64,000 bases of DNA from Stutzerimonas stutzeri (GCF_019090095.1 NZ_JAGQFP010000002.1:744001-808000); one strand, 5' to 3'. Shown: positions 1 to 8,711, counted from the first letter of the stretch. Program-made: numbers and translations. Notes: generated by a model not told the origin, from the letters alone.

Positions 1-916
1 CATCGGTGGCGACCAGCACCGAGAGACTGCGGTTGGCGAACATGGCGAGCACCTGGTCGCGGTCACGCTGTTCCAGATCGCCGTTGAGCGCCATGGCCGA
101 AATCCCCTTCGCGACGAGGGCGTCGACCAGCTCCTGGCATTGCTGCTTGGTGAAGCAGAAGGCCACGCAAGTCTCGGGTCGGAAGCTCGCCAGCACGCGA
201 ATGACCGCTTGCATGCGGTCCTGCGGGTCGATCTCGTAGAAGCGCTGCTCTATCTGCGTGTCATCGTGCAGGGCTTCGACCTTGACTTGCTGCGGGTCGC
301 GCATGAAGGCCGATGCGAGTTGCTTGATCCCGGCCGGGTAGGTGGCAGAAAAGAGCAGGGTTTGCCGCTTGGCTGGGGTCTGGCCGATGATGTCGGCTAT
401 CGCATCGTAGAAGCCCATGTCGAGCATGCGGTCGGCTTCATCGAGCACCAGTGTCCGCAAGCCGTCGAGCTTGAGCGTGCCTTTGTTCAGATGCTCGAGC
501 ACGCGCCCGGGCGTGCCAACGATGACATGCGCACCGTGCTCCAGCGAGCCGATCTGCGGCCCGATGGACACGCCGCCGCACAGGGTGAGGATTTTGATGT
601 TGTCGGCCGAACGCGCCAGCCGGCGCAGCTCCTTGGCGACCTGGTCGGCCAGCTCGCGAGTCGGGCACAGCACCAGTGCCTGGCACCCGAAATAACGAGG
701 GTTGAGCGGCTCGAGCAGGGCGATACCGAAGGCTGCGGTCTTGCCGCTACCGGTCTTGGCCTGGGCGATAAGGTCCATGCCCTTGAGCATCACGGGCAGA
801 CTCTGGGCCTGGATCGGTGTCATCTCGGTGTAGCCGAGTGCGTCGAGGTTGGCCAGCGTCGCGGCGCTGAGGGGCAGGGTGGCGAAGGCTGAACTGGGCA
901 CGGTAGTGATCTGCAA
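1..916 (-). CDS. dbpA: ATP-dependent RNA helicase DbpA (5' part, C-terminus off the left edge)
   Basis: DEAD-box RNA helicase that remodels 23S rRNA during 50S ribosomal subunit maturation. About 305 N-terminal codons are in the window; the gene runs off the left edge. Read on the minus strand it shows the Q motif region (MTPIQAQSLP), Walker A AKTGSGKT, PTRELADQV, TPGRVLEHL, VLDEADRML and LFSATYP, and then the start of helicase domain 2 (LEQRDRDQVLAMFANR). The phrases CPTRELADQVAKELRRLAR and LEQRDRDQ closely match E. coli DbpA, which separates it from RhlB/RhlE/SrmB. No ATG is available: an in-frame TAG lies just upstream, so translation must begin at a TTG (916) or a GTG (901). Neither has a strong Shine-Dalgarno, so the start is uncertain by five codons. 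The RNA-binding C-terminal domain that would confirm DbpA is not visible. Confidence 0.9.
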   Translation of the reverse strand, partial: MQITTVPSSAFATLPLSAATLANLDALGYTEMTPIQAQSLPVMLKGMDLIAQAKTGSGKTAAFGIALLEPLNPRYFGCQALVLCPTRELADQVAKELRRLARSADNIKILTLCGGVSIGPQIGSLEHGAHVIVGTPGRVLEHLNKGTLKLDGLRTLVLDEADRMLDMGFYDAIADIIGQTPAKRQTLLFSATYPAGIKQLASAFMRDPQQVKVEALHDDTQIEQRFYEIDPQDRMQAVIRVLASFRPETCVAFCFTKQQCQELVDALVAKGISAMALNGDLEQRDRDQVLAMFANRSLSVLVATD

Positions 917-1046
917 GGTGAAGTGGCGGGCAGTCTAACAGGCCTGTGCGGTCGTCGCGTGGCAGCCGGCGAGCCGCGTTCTGGGCGGAACGGATAAAGA
1001 CTGAGCGGGTCCCAAAGGAGTCAGTGGATACTCCCAGGAGGCTGTT

Positions 1047-1559
1047 TTGTCCCGCTTGTTGTTGCTGCTCAGTGCACTATCCCTTCCCGCCATCGCCGCA
1101 GAGCCGACGCTCTTCGGCCGCTATGAACAGATCAAGGTCGAAGATCTCGGCAAGACGCTCAAGGCCAAGATGGACACCGGCGCGATGACGGCTTCGCTGT
1201 CGGCTCGCGATATCGAGCGCTTCGAGCGTGACGGCGAGGAGTGGGTACGCTTCCGCCTGGCGGTCGAAGGGGCTGGCGACACCGTCTTTGAACGGCCGTT
1301 GGCTCGCGTGGCCGAGATCAAGACCCGTGCCGAAGAAGCGGACGACGATACCGATCTCGAGCGTGGCCCGGATGTCGCCGAGCGGCCGGTGGTGGAGATG
1401 CAGCTATGCATCGGTGACCAGTTGCATCAGGCCGAGGTGAACCTCACCGACCGCAGCCATTTCCGCTACCCGTTGCTGATCGGGGCGACGGCGATCCGCG
1501 ACCTCGAGGCCGCCATCGACCCGGCGCAGAAGTACACGGCGGGACGTCCGGCCTGTTAA
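1047..1559 (+). CDS. Secreted retropepsin-like protein (RimK-associated 'ATP-dependent zinc protease' family)
   Basis: A 170-residue protein of the family annotated as putative ATP-dependent zinc protease / RimK-associated retropepsin-like (COG4067). The core motif DTGAMTASL (Asp43) resembles the Asp-Thr-Gly active site of retroviral-type aspartic proteases. The C-terminal IGATAIRDLEAAIDPAQKY is typical of the family. Residues 1-18 (hydrophobic stretch ending AIAA-E) look like a signal peptide, so the mature protein is probably periplasmic. The start is a TTG with a very strong Shine-Dalgarno (AGGAGG at 1036-1041, six bases before the codon); no in-frame ATG gives the signal peptide. Single gene; the catalytic activity of this family is little characterised, so protease is a family label. 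Confidence 0.82.
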   Translation: MSRLLLLLSALSLPAIAAEPTLFGRYEQIKVEDLGKTLKAKMDTGAMTASLSARDIERFERDGEEWVRFRLAVEGAGDTVFERPLARVAEIKTRAEEADDDTDLERGPDVAERPVVEMQLCIGDQLHQAEVNLTDRSHFRYPLLIGATAIRDLEAAIDPAQKYTAGRPAC

Positions 1560-1686
1560 GGCGCCGCGAACCCAGCGCGGCAAGCAGCGCGCAATTGCGC
1601 CTCGGCTACACGAGAGCAGCGGAACCAGGCGTTCCGCTGTCCGCCGTGAACAGGCGATGCCGGTACCTATTGGCGCATCTACTACT

Positions 1687-1709
1687 GGTTATTTAAATAA
1701 TGAATAACC
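1687..1709. promoter_or_regulatory. Inverted repeat, possible operator upstream of the symporter operon
   Basis: GGTTATT and AATAACC are perfect 7-bp inverted arms with a 9-base AT-rich centre. It lies about 400 bases upstream of the symporter start and 130 bases after the retropepsin-like gene. No T-run follows, so a terminator is unlikely. Function unknown. Confidence 0.3.
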
Positions 1710-2086
1710 TCAGTGCGGCAGTGGTTATATGACAGCCATATGTCGATCCCTAACGGGTTTGGCCAACTGATATATATCGGCCATTCAGGTCGGCTCGTTC
1801 AAGGGTTCATTCGAACGTGTTAATTGGGGTAGTTCGCCTTGTCGGTCATGTGCTTGTTCATTGACTTATAAGTCAGGTAACAGGCAGCGCTAGCGTGCCT
1901 TTAAACGAACACCGTGCCTTGGCCCGAGATGGGGCGAGCGGCGACATGCTGTATGGAAAGGGGGGCGATCAGGCGGACATCTGTTTGAAAGCGGACTGTC
2001 GCACAATGACAACCGTCAGACTAAAGTCGGGGCTATTCAGCGATAGGGCATCCTTGTAAATTCAGGCTGTGGTTCCCTTTACCCGT

Positions 2087-2100
2087 AAATAAAAATAAGA
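2087..2100 (+). promoter_or_regulatory. A-rich Crc/Hfq-type (CA) motif at the symporter ribosome binding site
   Basis: AAATAAAAATAAGA contains AANAANAA (2088-2095), the consensus by which Hfq and Crc repress translation of catabolic and uptake mRNAs in Pseudomonas. It sits immediately before the Shine-Dalgarno CGGAG (2101-2105) and 12 bases before the ATG at 2112, the usual placement. This would put the symporter under carbon catabolite repression. Motif match is seen; regulation is inferred. Confidence 0.5.
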
Positions 2101-2111
2101 CGGAGAACGTC

Positions 2112-2375
2112 ATGGCCGACAGCGACAAAACAAATGCTGCTGCGTACTGGAAGGCGAATGTTCGCCTCATAACTTGGAGCCTGGTGGTATGGGCTCTTGT
2201 CTCTTATGGTTTTGCCATCCTGCTGCGACCCCTACTCGCCGGCATCCCGGTCGGGGGGACTGACCTGGGGTTCTGGTTCGCTCAACAGGGTTCCATCATC
2301 ACGTTCATTTTGATCATCTTCCACTACGCGTGGCGGCTGAACAAACTGGACAAGGAATTCGGGGTTGAGGAGTAA
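2112..2375 (+). CDS. Sodium/solute symporter small subunit (DUF4212)
   Basis: 87-residue membrane protein with two transmembrane segments (roughly residues 22-42 and 57-76) and the family ending LNKLDKEFGVEE. It belongs to the DUF4212 / small-subunit family that is found almost only next to a large SSS-family symporter subunit, as here, with its stop only five bases before the next ATG. It is presumed to form a two-component sodium-coupled importer with the downstream gene. Shine-Dalgarno CGGAG is seven bases before the ATG. An A-rich Crc/Hfq-like motif overlaps the leader. Confidence 0.9.
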   Translation: MADSDKTNAAAYWKANVRLITWSLVVWALVSYGFAILLRPLLAGIPVGGTDLGFWFAQQGSIITFILIIFHYAWRLNKLDKEFGVEE

Positions 2376-2380
2376 CCACA

Positions 2381-4150
2381 ATGAGCCAATATTGGATCAA
2401 CATGCTGTTCGTGGGCGCCTCGTTCCTGCTCTATATCGGGATCGCGGTCTGGGCTCGCGCCGGGTCAACTAAAGAGTTCTATGTCGCCGGCGGTGGTGTT
2501 CACCCCGTCACCAACGGCATGGCAACGGCAGCAGACTGGATGTCTGCGGCTTCCTTCATTTCCATGGCTGGCCTGATTGCCTCCGGCGGTTATGCCACCT
2601 CCGTCTACCTGATGGGCTGGACCGGTGGTTACGTGCTGCTGGCGATGTTGCTGGCGCCGTACTTGCGCAAATTCGGCAAGTTCACCGTACCGGACTTCAT
2701 CGGTGATCGCTTCTACAGCCGTGGCGCGCGCCTGGTCGCTGTCGTCTGCCTCATCCTCATCTCCGTGACCTACGTGATCGGTCAGATGGCTGGTGCTGGT
2801 GTGGCGTTCTCTCGCTTCCTGGAAGTGAGCAACTCCGCCGGCATCTGGATCGCGGCTGCCATCGTGTTCGCCTACGCGGTGTTCGGCGGCATGAAGGGCA
2901 TCACCTACACCCAGGTGGCGCAGTACGTGGTTCTGATCATCGCCTACACCATTCCGGCCGTGTTCATTGCCATGCAGCTGACGGGCAACCCGATCCCGAT
3001 GTTCGGGATGTTCAGCACCCATACCGAATCCGGTATGCCGCTGCTCGACAAGTTGAACCAGGTGGTTACCGACCTTGGCTTCGCCGCCTACACCGCCGAC
3101 GTCGACAACAAGCTGAACATGTTCCTGTTCACCCTGTCGCTGATGATCGGTACCGCCGGTCTGCCGCACGTGATCATCCGCTTCTTCACCGTACCGAAGG
3201 TGGCTGACGCCCGTTGGTCCGCGGGCTGGACGCTGGTCTTCATCGCGTTGCTGTACCTCACCGCACCCGCGGTTGCCTCCATGGCGCGCCTGAACCTGGT
3301 TCAAACCATCTATCCGGAAGGCCCGAAGGCCGAAGCGATCCGCTATGAAGATCGTCCGGAGTGGGTCCAGACCTGGGAGCAAACTGGCCTGATCAAGTGG
3401 GAAGACAAGAACGGCGACGGTCGTGTGCAGATGTACAACGACGCCAACGCCGCCTTCGCTCCGACCGCTACCGAGCGTGGCTGGAGCGGCAACGAGCTGA
3501 CCGTGAACAATGACATCATCGTTCTGGCCAACCCGGAGATCGCCAATCTGCCCGCCTGGGTCATCGGTCTGATCGCTGCGGGTGCTATCGCTGCTGCGCT
3601 GTCGACTGCTGCGGGTCTGCTGCTGGCGATCTCCTCTGCCATCAGCCATGACCTGATCAAGACGCTGATCAATCCGAAAATCAGTGAGAAGAACGAGATG
3701 CTGGCCGCTCGCCTGTCCATGACGGCAGCGATTCTGCTGGCGACCTGGCTGGGCCTGAATCCTCCGGGCTTTGCGGCTCAGGTTGTGGCGCTGGCGTTCG
3801 GTCTTGCAGCCGCGAGTCTGTTCCCTGCGCTGATGATGGGTATCTTCTCCAAGCGTGTGAACAGCAAGGGTGCTGTAGCCGGCATGCTGGTGGGTGTGAT
3901 TTCCACCGCCGTGTACATCTTCCTGTACCTGGGCTGGTTCTTCATTCCTGGCACTGCCAGCATTCCGAACACCCCTGATCAGTGGTGGATGGGCATCTCC
4001 CCGCAGGCCTTCGGTGCCGTGGGTGCGATGCTGAACTTCGGCGTGGCTTATGCCGTCTCGATGGCTACCGAGGCACCGCCGCAAGCCATTCAGGATTTGG
4101 TCGAGAGCGTTCGTACCCCCAAGGGTGCTGGTGCTGCGCTTGATCACTAA
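2381..4150 (+). CDS. Sodium:solute symporter large subunit (SSS family, acetate-permease-like)
   Basis: 589-residue polytopic inner-membrane protein of the SSS (SLC5) family, in the sub-group that works with a DUF4212 subunit and is related to the acetate permease ActP. Hallmarks: FYVAGGGVHPVTNGMATAADWMSAASFISMAGLIA near the N-terminus, VTYVIGQMAGAGVAFSRFL, GTAGLPHVIIRFFTVPKV, and the late helix with ALSTAAGLLLAISSAISHDL. A hydrophilic insert (about residues 315-390, with EDKNGDGRVQMYND resembling a calcium-binding loop) interrupts the helices, as is usual for this sub-family. The substrate is probably a short carboxylate such as acetate, but the sequence does not prove it. The gene is followed by a strong terminator at 4197-4227. 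Confidence 0.9.
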   Translation: MSQYWINMLFVGASFLLYIGIAVWARAGSTKEFYVAGGGVHPVTNGMATAADWMSAASFISMAGLIASGGYATSVYLMGWTGGYVLLAMLLAPYLRKFGKFTVPDFIGDRFYSRGARLVAVVCLILISVTYVIGQMAGAGVAFSRFLEVSNSAGIWIAAAIVFAYAVFGGMKGITYTQVAQYVVLIIAYTIPAVFIAMQLTGNPIPMFGMFSTHTESGMPLLDKLNQVVTDLGFAAYTADVDNKLNMFLFTLSLMIGTAGLPHVIIRFFTVPKVADARWSAGWTLVFIALLYLTAPAVASMARLNLVQTIYPEGPKAEAIRYEDRPEWVQTWEQTGLIKWEDKNGDGRVQMYNDANAAFAPTATERGWSGNELTVNNDIIVLANPEIANLPAWVIGLIAAGAIAAALSTAAGLLLAISSAISHDLIKTLINPKISEKNEMLAARLSMTAAILLATWLGLNPPGFAAQVVALAFGLAAASLFPALMMGIFSKRVNSKGAVAGMLVGVISTAVYIFLYLGWFFIPGTASIPNTPDQWWMGISPQAFGAVGAMLNFGVAYAVSMATEAPPQAIQDLVESVRTPKGAGAALDH

Positions 4151-4196
4151 CTGATAATGCGTCAACGGTCAGACCTGGTCTGACGATGAAGTAGAG

Positions 4197-4227
4197 TCGG
4201 GCTTCCATTTGGAAGCCCGATTTTTTT
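4197..4227 (+). terminator. Rho-independent terminator after the symporter operon
   Basis: Perfect 11-bp inverted repeat TCGGGCTTCCA / TGGAAGCCCGA followed by seven T residues (4221-4227). It ends the DUF4212-SSS transcription unit and lies only 14 bases before the next ATG, so the following gene needs its own promoter or read-through. Confidence 0.92.
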
Positions 4228-4240
4228 AAGGAAGCTGAAT

Positions 4241-4762
4241 ATGATCTGGCATCTCATCGCTGCAATAGTCGCCGCAGTCGCGGGTGCGGGGATCGCACTG
4301 CTGCTGCGCTCTCTGACTCGGAAGCGGTTGCCGAAGTGGATCATTCCGGTGTTCGCCGGTCTGGGTATGCTCAGCTACACCATCCATTACGAGTACACCT
4401 GGTTCGAAGCCAAACAGGCTCGCCTGCCGGACGGGACCGTGGTGGTTGCGAGCGAAGAGGGGCAAATGTTGTGGCGCCCCTGGACCATGCTGTACCCCAT
4501 GCCTCTGAGCTACACGGTCCTCGATCGCGCCAATGCGCAAATCCAGGACACGGATCAGGGGCGCATCGCTCGCTTTGTACTGTATCGCTTCGATAAGCAG
4601 CACCTGCTCTCCACCGTGGCCAGCCAGCGCTATCAGCTGATCTGCACGGAGAAGGCCATGTTCAGGTTGAACGATGCAGGTCAGGCCAAAGCAGACAGCT
4701 TGACCGAGCTGGAGGCCGATTCGCCGTTGTTCCAACAGATCTGTGGTGCCGACTCGCGCTGA
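4241..4762 (+). CDS. Conserved hypothetical membrane protein
   Basis: 173 residues. Two N-terminal hydrophobic segments (about 3-24 and 33-50, separated by SLTRKRLPKW) anchor it in the inner membrane; the rest is soluble and contains WFEAKQARLPDGTVVV, MLWRPWTMLYPMPLSY and a Cys-containing C-terminus. Shine-Dalgarno AAGGAAG precedes the ATG. I recognise it only as a protein of unknown function seen in pseudomonads; no enzymatic motif is visible. It starts inside the shadow of the symporter terminator, so it is probably expressed separately. It converges with the iron cassette, with a long hairpin between them. Confidence 0.75.
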   Translation: MIWHLIAAIVAAVAGAGIALLLRSLTRKRLPKWIIPVFAGLGMLSYTIHYEYTWFEAKQARLPDGTVVVASEEGQMLWRPWTMLYPMPLSYTVLDRANAQIQDTDQGRIARFVLYRFDKQHLLSTVASQRYQLICTEKAMFRLNDAGQAKADSLTELEADSPLFQQICGADSR

Positions 4763-4785
4763 GCCAGTGGCATTGATCTGGCGCT

Positions 4786-4827
4786 AACGCAACGCGGCGC
4801 CCGCTCATGGGGGCGCGGCGCTGCGTT
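4786..4827. terminator. Long GC-rich hairpin between convergent genes, possible bidirectional terminator
   Basis: AACGCAACGCGGCGCCCGC and its imperfect complement GGGCGCGGCGCTGCGTT form a long stem around TCATG. It lies between the 3' ends of the plus-strand hypothetical gene (4762) and the minus-strand small gene (4889). There is no U-run, so any termination would be imperfect or Rho-assisted. Confidence 0.4.
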
Positions 4828-4888
4828 CAGGCGCCAGGGCAGGGCGGAGCGGGCGGCGAGTCGAGACTCGGAAATCTTGTTCCTTGAT

Positions 4889-5086
4889 TCAAGGTTGCCC
4901 AGTCTGAGCGGGTGCTGCCGGTCGCCGGCGCAGCAGCGGCCAACTGCCGAGAACCGCTGGCAGGCCGAGGCCGAACCAGGCCATCACATCCCACCAGCCA
5001 TCCCCCAGCAGCGCGGCGAAAAGGCCAGTGAGACCGAGTACAGCAAGCAGGCCCGGCAGCCTGAAGGTCGATTGGCGCCAGCTCAT
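4889..5086 (-). CDS. Small membrane protein, last gene of the siderophore-uptake operon
   Basis: 65 residues beginning MSWRQSTFRLPGLL, with two predicted transmembrane stretches (about 9-25 and 29-46) and a basic, proline-rich tail. The ATG at 5086 overlaps the stop of the PepSY gene as ATGA, which supports both translation and this start. Small two-helix proteins commonly follow PepSY genes in Pseudomonas iron-uptake operons, but the function is unknown. Longer frames that start inside the PepSY gene in other frames lack this coupling. Confidence 0.7.
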   Translation of the reverse strand: MSWRQSTFRLPGLLAVLGLTGLFAALLGDGWWDVMAWFGLGLPAVLGSWPLLRRRPAAPAQTGQP

Positions 5087-6207
5087 ACGGCCACCTCGCG
5101 GCCTGTCGCCTGCGCACCGCGGCGGCGAACCCACCAGAGATACAGCCCGCTACCCAGCACGATGATGGTCAGCACGTCGAGCACGGCCCAGAGGATCTGC
5201 ATCGGCCGGCCACCGTAGTCACCGAAATGCAGGGGTTGTGACAGGCCCAAGGCATCCATGTACCAAGGGCGATCGCCGACCGCAGTGACCTGCAGCGTCT
5301 GTGCATCGATCAGCACCGGGGTAAGCAGGTGCGAAGTCAGATGGCTGCTGCCATTCATGAACACGGTGTAGTGGTGCTCGCTGGAAAAGCGCGTCCCCGG
5401 GAAGGCGATGAAGTCCGGCTGCATACCCGGCGCTGCCTGGGCGGCGATCTCCAACAGATCGTTGGCCGGGGCGCGGGTCGTCAGGGGCGGCGCGTCACGG
5501 TAGGGCGCGAGCATCGTCGCCAGTGACTCAGCGCGCCATGCCTCGATCAGCAGGTCGGCACAGGCGCTGACCACGCCGGTAATGCCTACCACCAGGGCCC
5601 AGCTGAGTGTGACGATACCGATCAGGTTGTGCAGGTCCAGCCAGCGCGTCCGGCTGGAACGGTCATGGCGTACCTGAGCGAACTGCAGCCGACGCATGAA
5701 CGGCGCATAAAGAACGACGCCGGAAATGATCGCCACGATAAACAGAAGGCCCATGAACGCCAGCAGAAGCTTGCCGGGCAAACCCGCGAACATGTCCACA
5801 TGCATGCGCAGGAAGAACATCATCAGCCCGCCATTGGCCGCCGGCATTTCAACCGCTTCGCCGGTACGTGCATCGAGCATGAAGGTATAGGACGAGTTGG
5901 GCTCGGTGCCGGCCGTCGCCGCGGTAATCGCCACGACACCGTTGGGCTCGTCCGCTTCCCAGCCGAAATACTGCACGACCTCACCCGGGCGGTGCCGCTC
6001 GGCAGCGGTCACCAGCTGTTGCAGATCCAGATGTGGCGTTCCGGGCGCCATCTCACGCAGCTCCGGCGCATCGCCAAGCAGATGCTCCAGTTCGTGGTGA
6101 AAGATCAACGGCAGCCCGGTGATGGCGAGCATCAGCAGAAACAGGGTGCAGATCAGGCTGGTCCAGGTGTGGATGAAGGACCAGCGGCGAATGGTGGCGG
6201 CCCGCAT
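5083..6207 (-). CDS. PepSY-associated TM protein (iron uptake, FegB/PiuB-like)
   Basis: 374 residues starting MRAATIRRWSFIHTWTSLIC. Four main transmembrane helices: about 14-36, 140-160, 185-210 and one near the C-terminus (LWAVLDVLTIIVLGSGLYLWWVRRR). Conserved histidines (HTWTSL, FHHELEHLL, MHVDMFAGL, LDLHNLIG) match the PepSY_TM family, inner-membrane proteins encoded with TonB-dependent siderophore receptors and thought to reduce ferric siderophores or help release iron. The ATG (6207-6205) overlaps the receptor stop as TGATG, so the two are translationally coupled; an upstream in-frame extension into the receptor gene is rejected for that reason. Confidence 0.87.
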   Translation of the reverse strand: MRAATIRRWSFIHTWTSLICTLFLLMLAITGLPLIFHHELEHLLGDAPELREMAPGTPHLDLQQLVTAAERHRPGEVVQYFGWEADEPNGVVAITAATAGTEPNSSYTFMLDARTGEAVEMPAANGGLMMFFLRMHVDMFAGLPGKLLLAFMGLLFIVAIISGVVLYAPFMRRLQFAQVRHDRSSRTRWLDLHNLIGIVTLSWALVVGITGVVSACADLLIEAWRAESLATMLAPYRDAPPLTTRAPANDLLEIAAQAAPGMQPDFIAFPGTRFSSEHHYTVFMNGSSHLTSHLLTPVLIDAQTLQVTAVGDRPWYMDALGLSQPLHFGDYGGRPMQILWAVLDVLTIIVLGSGLYLWWVRRRGAQATGREVAV

Positions 6208-8633
6208 CAGAACTCCAGCTGCGCCGATAGCTTGAGCGTGCGGGGTGCCCCAAGGTAATGGCTGCTCAGCCAATATTCTTCGTCGGTCAGGTTGCTGAGG
6301 TTGGCGCGCAAGGTCAGGGCTCGGTCATCTCCCAAGGGCATGCGATAGCGACCGCCCAGGTCGAACGTGGTGAACGAGGGGATGGTGTTGTCGTTGGCCT
6401 CGTCGGTGTACTGCTTGCCGGTATAGAAGGCGCCACCGGTGAGCGTCAGCCCCGGTACGCCGAATATCGCGTATTCGCCGTAGAGCTTGGCCAGGTGCCG
6501 CGCCACGTCGACCGGCCGGTTGCCGTCGTTGGCAGCATTCGCTGCTCCTTCCACGACCGGGTCGAGCAGGGTGACGCCGCCCACCAGTGTCAGCGCTGGG
6601 GTCACGTGGCCGGTGATGCCGAACTCCAGGCCCTTGTTGTGCTGCATGCCATCCTGGACGAAGAAATTGGCGGCGTTGGTGTAGGTGTTGGGCTTCTCGA
6701 TGTCGAACAGCGCAACGGTGAACAGGGCTCCGCCGAGTTCGGCTTTCGCACCGATTTCGTACTGTTCGCTGACGATCGGCGCCAGCGCCTGCCCGGCGTT
6801 GTTCGTGCCACTCGGCGCTACGCCACCGGTCTGCAGGCCTTCGATGTAGGTTACGTAGGTGGTAAGCCACTCGACCGGCTTGTAGACGAGCGAGACGTTG
6901 GGCGAGGTTTCGGTTTCGCTGTAGTCCTCGATCGCCGGCGCACTGCCGAACGCGTCGACCCAGACGAAGTTGTCGTTGAAGGTCTTGATACGCGAGTGCG
7001 TCACGCCAAGGATCGTCGACCATTGCTCGTTGAAGGTGATGACGTCGCCGATCAGCACACTGTCGGCCTGGCTGCGGCTGGCCAGATGGTAGTCACCATC
7101 GCCGAGGTCGTAGGCTGGCTTGTCCACCTGCGGCCGCTCGCTGAAGGGCACCTCGGGCGTTACCGACACATATTGCGGGCCCGGGAATGGGATGTAGTCG
7201 GTGTTGTAGCGAACCCGGGCGATATTGCCCTGGTAACCGAAGGTCATCGCATGGCCGACACCCGCGGTGTCGAAAACCGCGTCGAGGAACAGGTTGCCCG
7301 AGGTCTCTTCGGTTTCGACCGGGGCGAAGGCGTAGAGCGGCTGGACGTACACCCCGGCCGAATTCACGGTCGGCCCCGTATAGGCGTATTCGGTGGTGTA
7401 TTGGCTGTAGCCGAGCGCGCCGCGCAGGCTGAACACGTCGTCCAGGCGCCACTGGAAGCGGCTGCCGACGCGGTCGTGACGGCTGTCGTTGTAGGCCCAG
7501 CGCTGGCTATAGAGCTCGTCGTTCTCGAGATCTTCAGCATCGGGCCGGAATGCCTGATCGGCGAAGTACCAGTAGCTGGTAAGGCCCCGCGTCTCGCTCT
7601 GCTTGTGCGAGGCGTCGAACTGGATGAGCAGGTCGTCGCTGACGTTCCAGTCCAGCGCGAGGCTGGCCATGTGACGGCGTTCGACCTGTCCGTCGATGGC
7701 GGTTTCTCCGTCCTGCGCGAGCAGGTTGACGCGGTAGCCAAAGCGCCCTTCGCTGTCAATCGGCCCGCCGAAGTCGCCATGCAGGTACTGGTTCTCGCCG
7801 CCGGGGGTCCCGTAGGTCACGCTGTTGTAGCGCTCGGCAGTGGGTCGCTTGAGTACGTAGTTAACCAGTCCGCCGGGGCTGGCCGGCCCATAGAGGAAGC
7901 CGGACAGACCGCTGAGGATTTCCAGCCGCTCCATTTCCTCGATGAAGTTGCCGCCATCGTAGCTGTTGCTGAAGCGCAGGCCGTCATTGGCGATGCTCAG
8001 GTTGCCGACACCGCTGAATCCGCGAATGGCCACTGCGCTGGCATAGCCGGCGCTGGTTGGGGAGGTGAACTGGGTGGTGGGGCTGAGCTTGAAGATGTCG
8101 TCGCTGGAGGTGGCCTGGATGTTGTCCATCAGCTCGGAGGACATCACCGTCACCGAGTAGGGGGCATCCTGGAGCGCCATGCCGCCCAGCGCGCCTACGT
8201 TTCGCACGGTGCTGGCGCGGTAGCCGCTTGCTTCACCGCCGTCGGCCAGCGCCTCGGTTGCGGTCACGGTGACGTCCGGCAGTGCCATCGCGTTGGTTGC
8301 CGCCTGCTGCAAACTCAAGCTGCCCGAAGGCTCCTGACGAAGCTCCAGCCCGGTACCGCGCAGCGCTTCCTGCAGCGCACCCTGGCCATCGAAGCGGCCT
8401 TGGACCGGCTCGGCCATGCGGTCGCGGGTCAACGCCGGGTCGATGCTGAGCACCAGTCCCGCTTCGGCGGCGATACGGTTGAGGGTCGAGCCCAGCGGCG
8501 CGGCGGGCAGGGCATACTCGCGCACCTCGCCGACAGCCGCTTCGCCGTTTGGCGCCTGGGCCAATAGGGGCAGCGGTGCGACAGCAATGGCAACGGCCAG
8601 GAGGCTGGGGCGAAACAGTGAAAGCGATGGCAT
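6207..8633 (-). CDS. TonB-dependent siderophore receptor with N-terminal signalling (STN) domain
   Basis: 808-residue outer-membrane receptor. Order: signal peptide (about 1-27), secretin/TonB N-terminal signalling domain (about 35-100, YALPAAPLGSTLNRIAAEAGL), a plug domain preceded by VTVTATEAL and containing ALQDAPYSVTVMSSELM, then a beta-barrel ending in phenylalanine (LKLSAQLEF). The STN domain marks a transducer that signals to the upstream FecR/FecI pair when ligand binds, as FpvA, FecA and FoxA do. The ligand (hydroxamate, citrate or another xenosiderophore) cannot be read from the sequence. A Shine-Dalgarno CAGGAG lies upstream of the ATG. No siderophore synthesis genes are nearby, suggesting use of foreign siderophores. 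Confidence 0.92.
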   Translation of the reverse strand: MPSLSLFRPSLLAVAIAVAPLPLLAQAPNGEAAVGEVREYALPAAPLGSTLNRIAAEAGLVLSIDPALTRDRMAEPVQGRFDGQGALQEALRGTGLELRQEPSGSLSLQQAATNAMALPDVTVTATEALADGGEASGYRASTVRNVGALGGMALQDAPYSVTVMSSELMDNIQATSSDDIFKLSPTTQFTSPTSAGYASAVAIRGFSGVGNLSIANDGLRFSNSYDGGNFIEEMERLEILSGLSGFLYGPASPGGLVNYVLKRPTAERYNSVTYGTPGGENQYLHGDFGGPIDSEGRFGYRVNLLAQDGETAIDGQVERRHMASLALDWNVSDDLLIQFDASHKQSETRGLTSYWYFADQAFRPDAEDLENDELYSQRWAYNDSRHDRVGSRFQWRLDDVFSLRGALGYSQYTTEYAYTGPTVNSAGVYVQPLYAFAPVETEETSGNLFLDAVFDTAGVGHAMTFGYQGNIARVRYNTDYIPFPGPQYVSVTPEVPFSERPQVDKPAYDLGDGDYHLASRSQADSVLIGDVITFNEQWSTILGVTHSRIKTFNDNFVWVDAFGSAPAIEDYSETETSPNVSLVYKPVEWLTTYVTYIEGLQTGGVAPSGTNNAGQALAPIVSEQYEIGAKAELGGALFTVALFDIEKPNTYTNAANFFVQDGMQHNKGLEFGITGHVTPALTLVGGVTLLDPVVEGAANAANDGNRPVDVARHLAKLYGEYAIFGVPGLTLTGGAFYTGKQYTDEANDNTIPSFTTFDLGGRYRMPLGDDRALTLRANLSNLTDEEYWLSSHYLGAPRTLKLSAQLEF

Positions 8634-8711
8634 TTGTGAATAACTCCTGAATAGGAATATGTCTCAGTTATTCATCAGGCCGGATCAGAAATGAAAAGTG
8701 ATAGGGGCAGC

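Larger units (their letters stand above)
1560..2111. other. Intergenic region upstream of the symporter operon
   Basis: 552 bases without a convincing gene. It is more AT-rich than its flanks, especially 1680-1830, as expected of a promoter region. Visible structure: an inverted repeat GGTTATT...AATAACC (1687-1709), a perfect 10-bp palindrome GATATATATC (1769-1778) enclosed by GGCC on both sides, and an A-rich tract just before the ribosome binding site at 2087-2100 (separate entry). I found no good sigma-54 consensus and no tRNA- or IS-like structure. The palindromes are candidate regulator sites for the downstream symporter, by position only. Confidence 0.5.

Noticed and set aside
1560..2111. 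Possible small RNA gene in the long gap
   Set aside because: No terminator-like hairpin with T-run is visible within the gap and no known sRNA sequence was recognised.
2465..4165. 566-codon open frame on the minus strand opposite the SSS symporter
   Set aside because: It is fully antisense to a well-conserved membrane protein, its translation is His/Gln/Arg-rich low-quality sequence, and it lacks any domain. It is a GC-rich shadow frame.
6258..8567. 769-codon plus-strand frame opposite the TonB receptor
   Set aside because: Entirely antisense to the receptor, with no recognisable motif or Shine-Dalgarno. Shadow frame.
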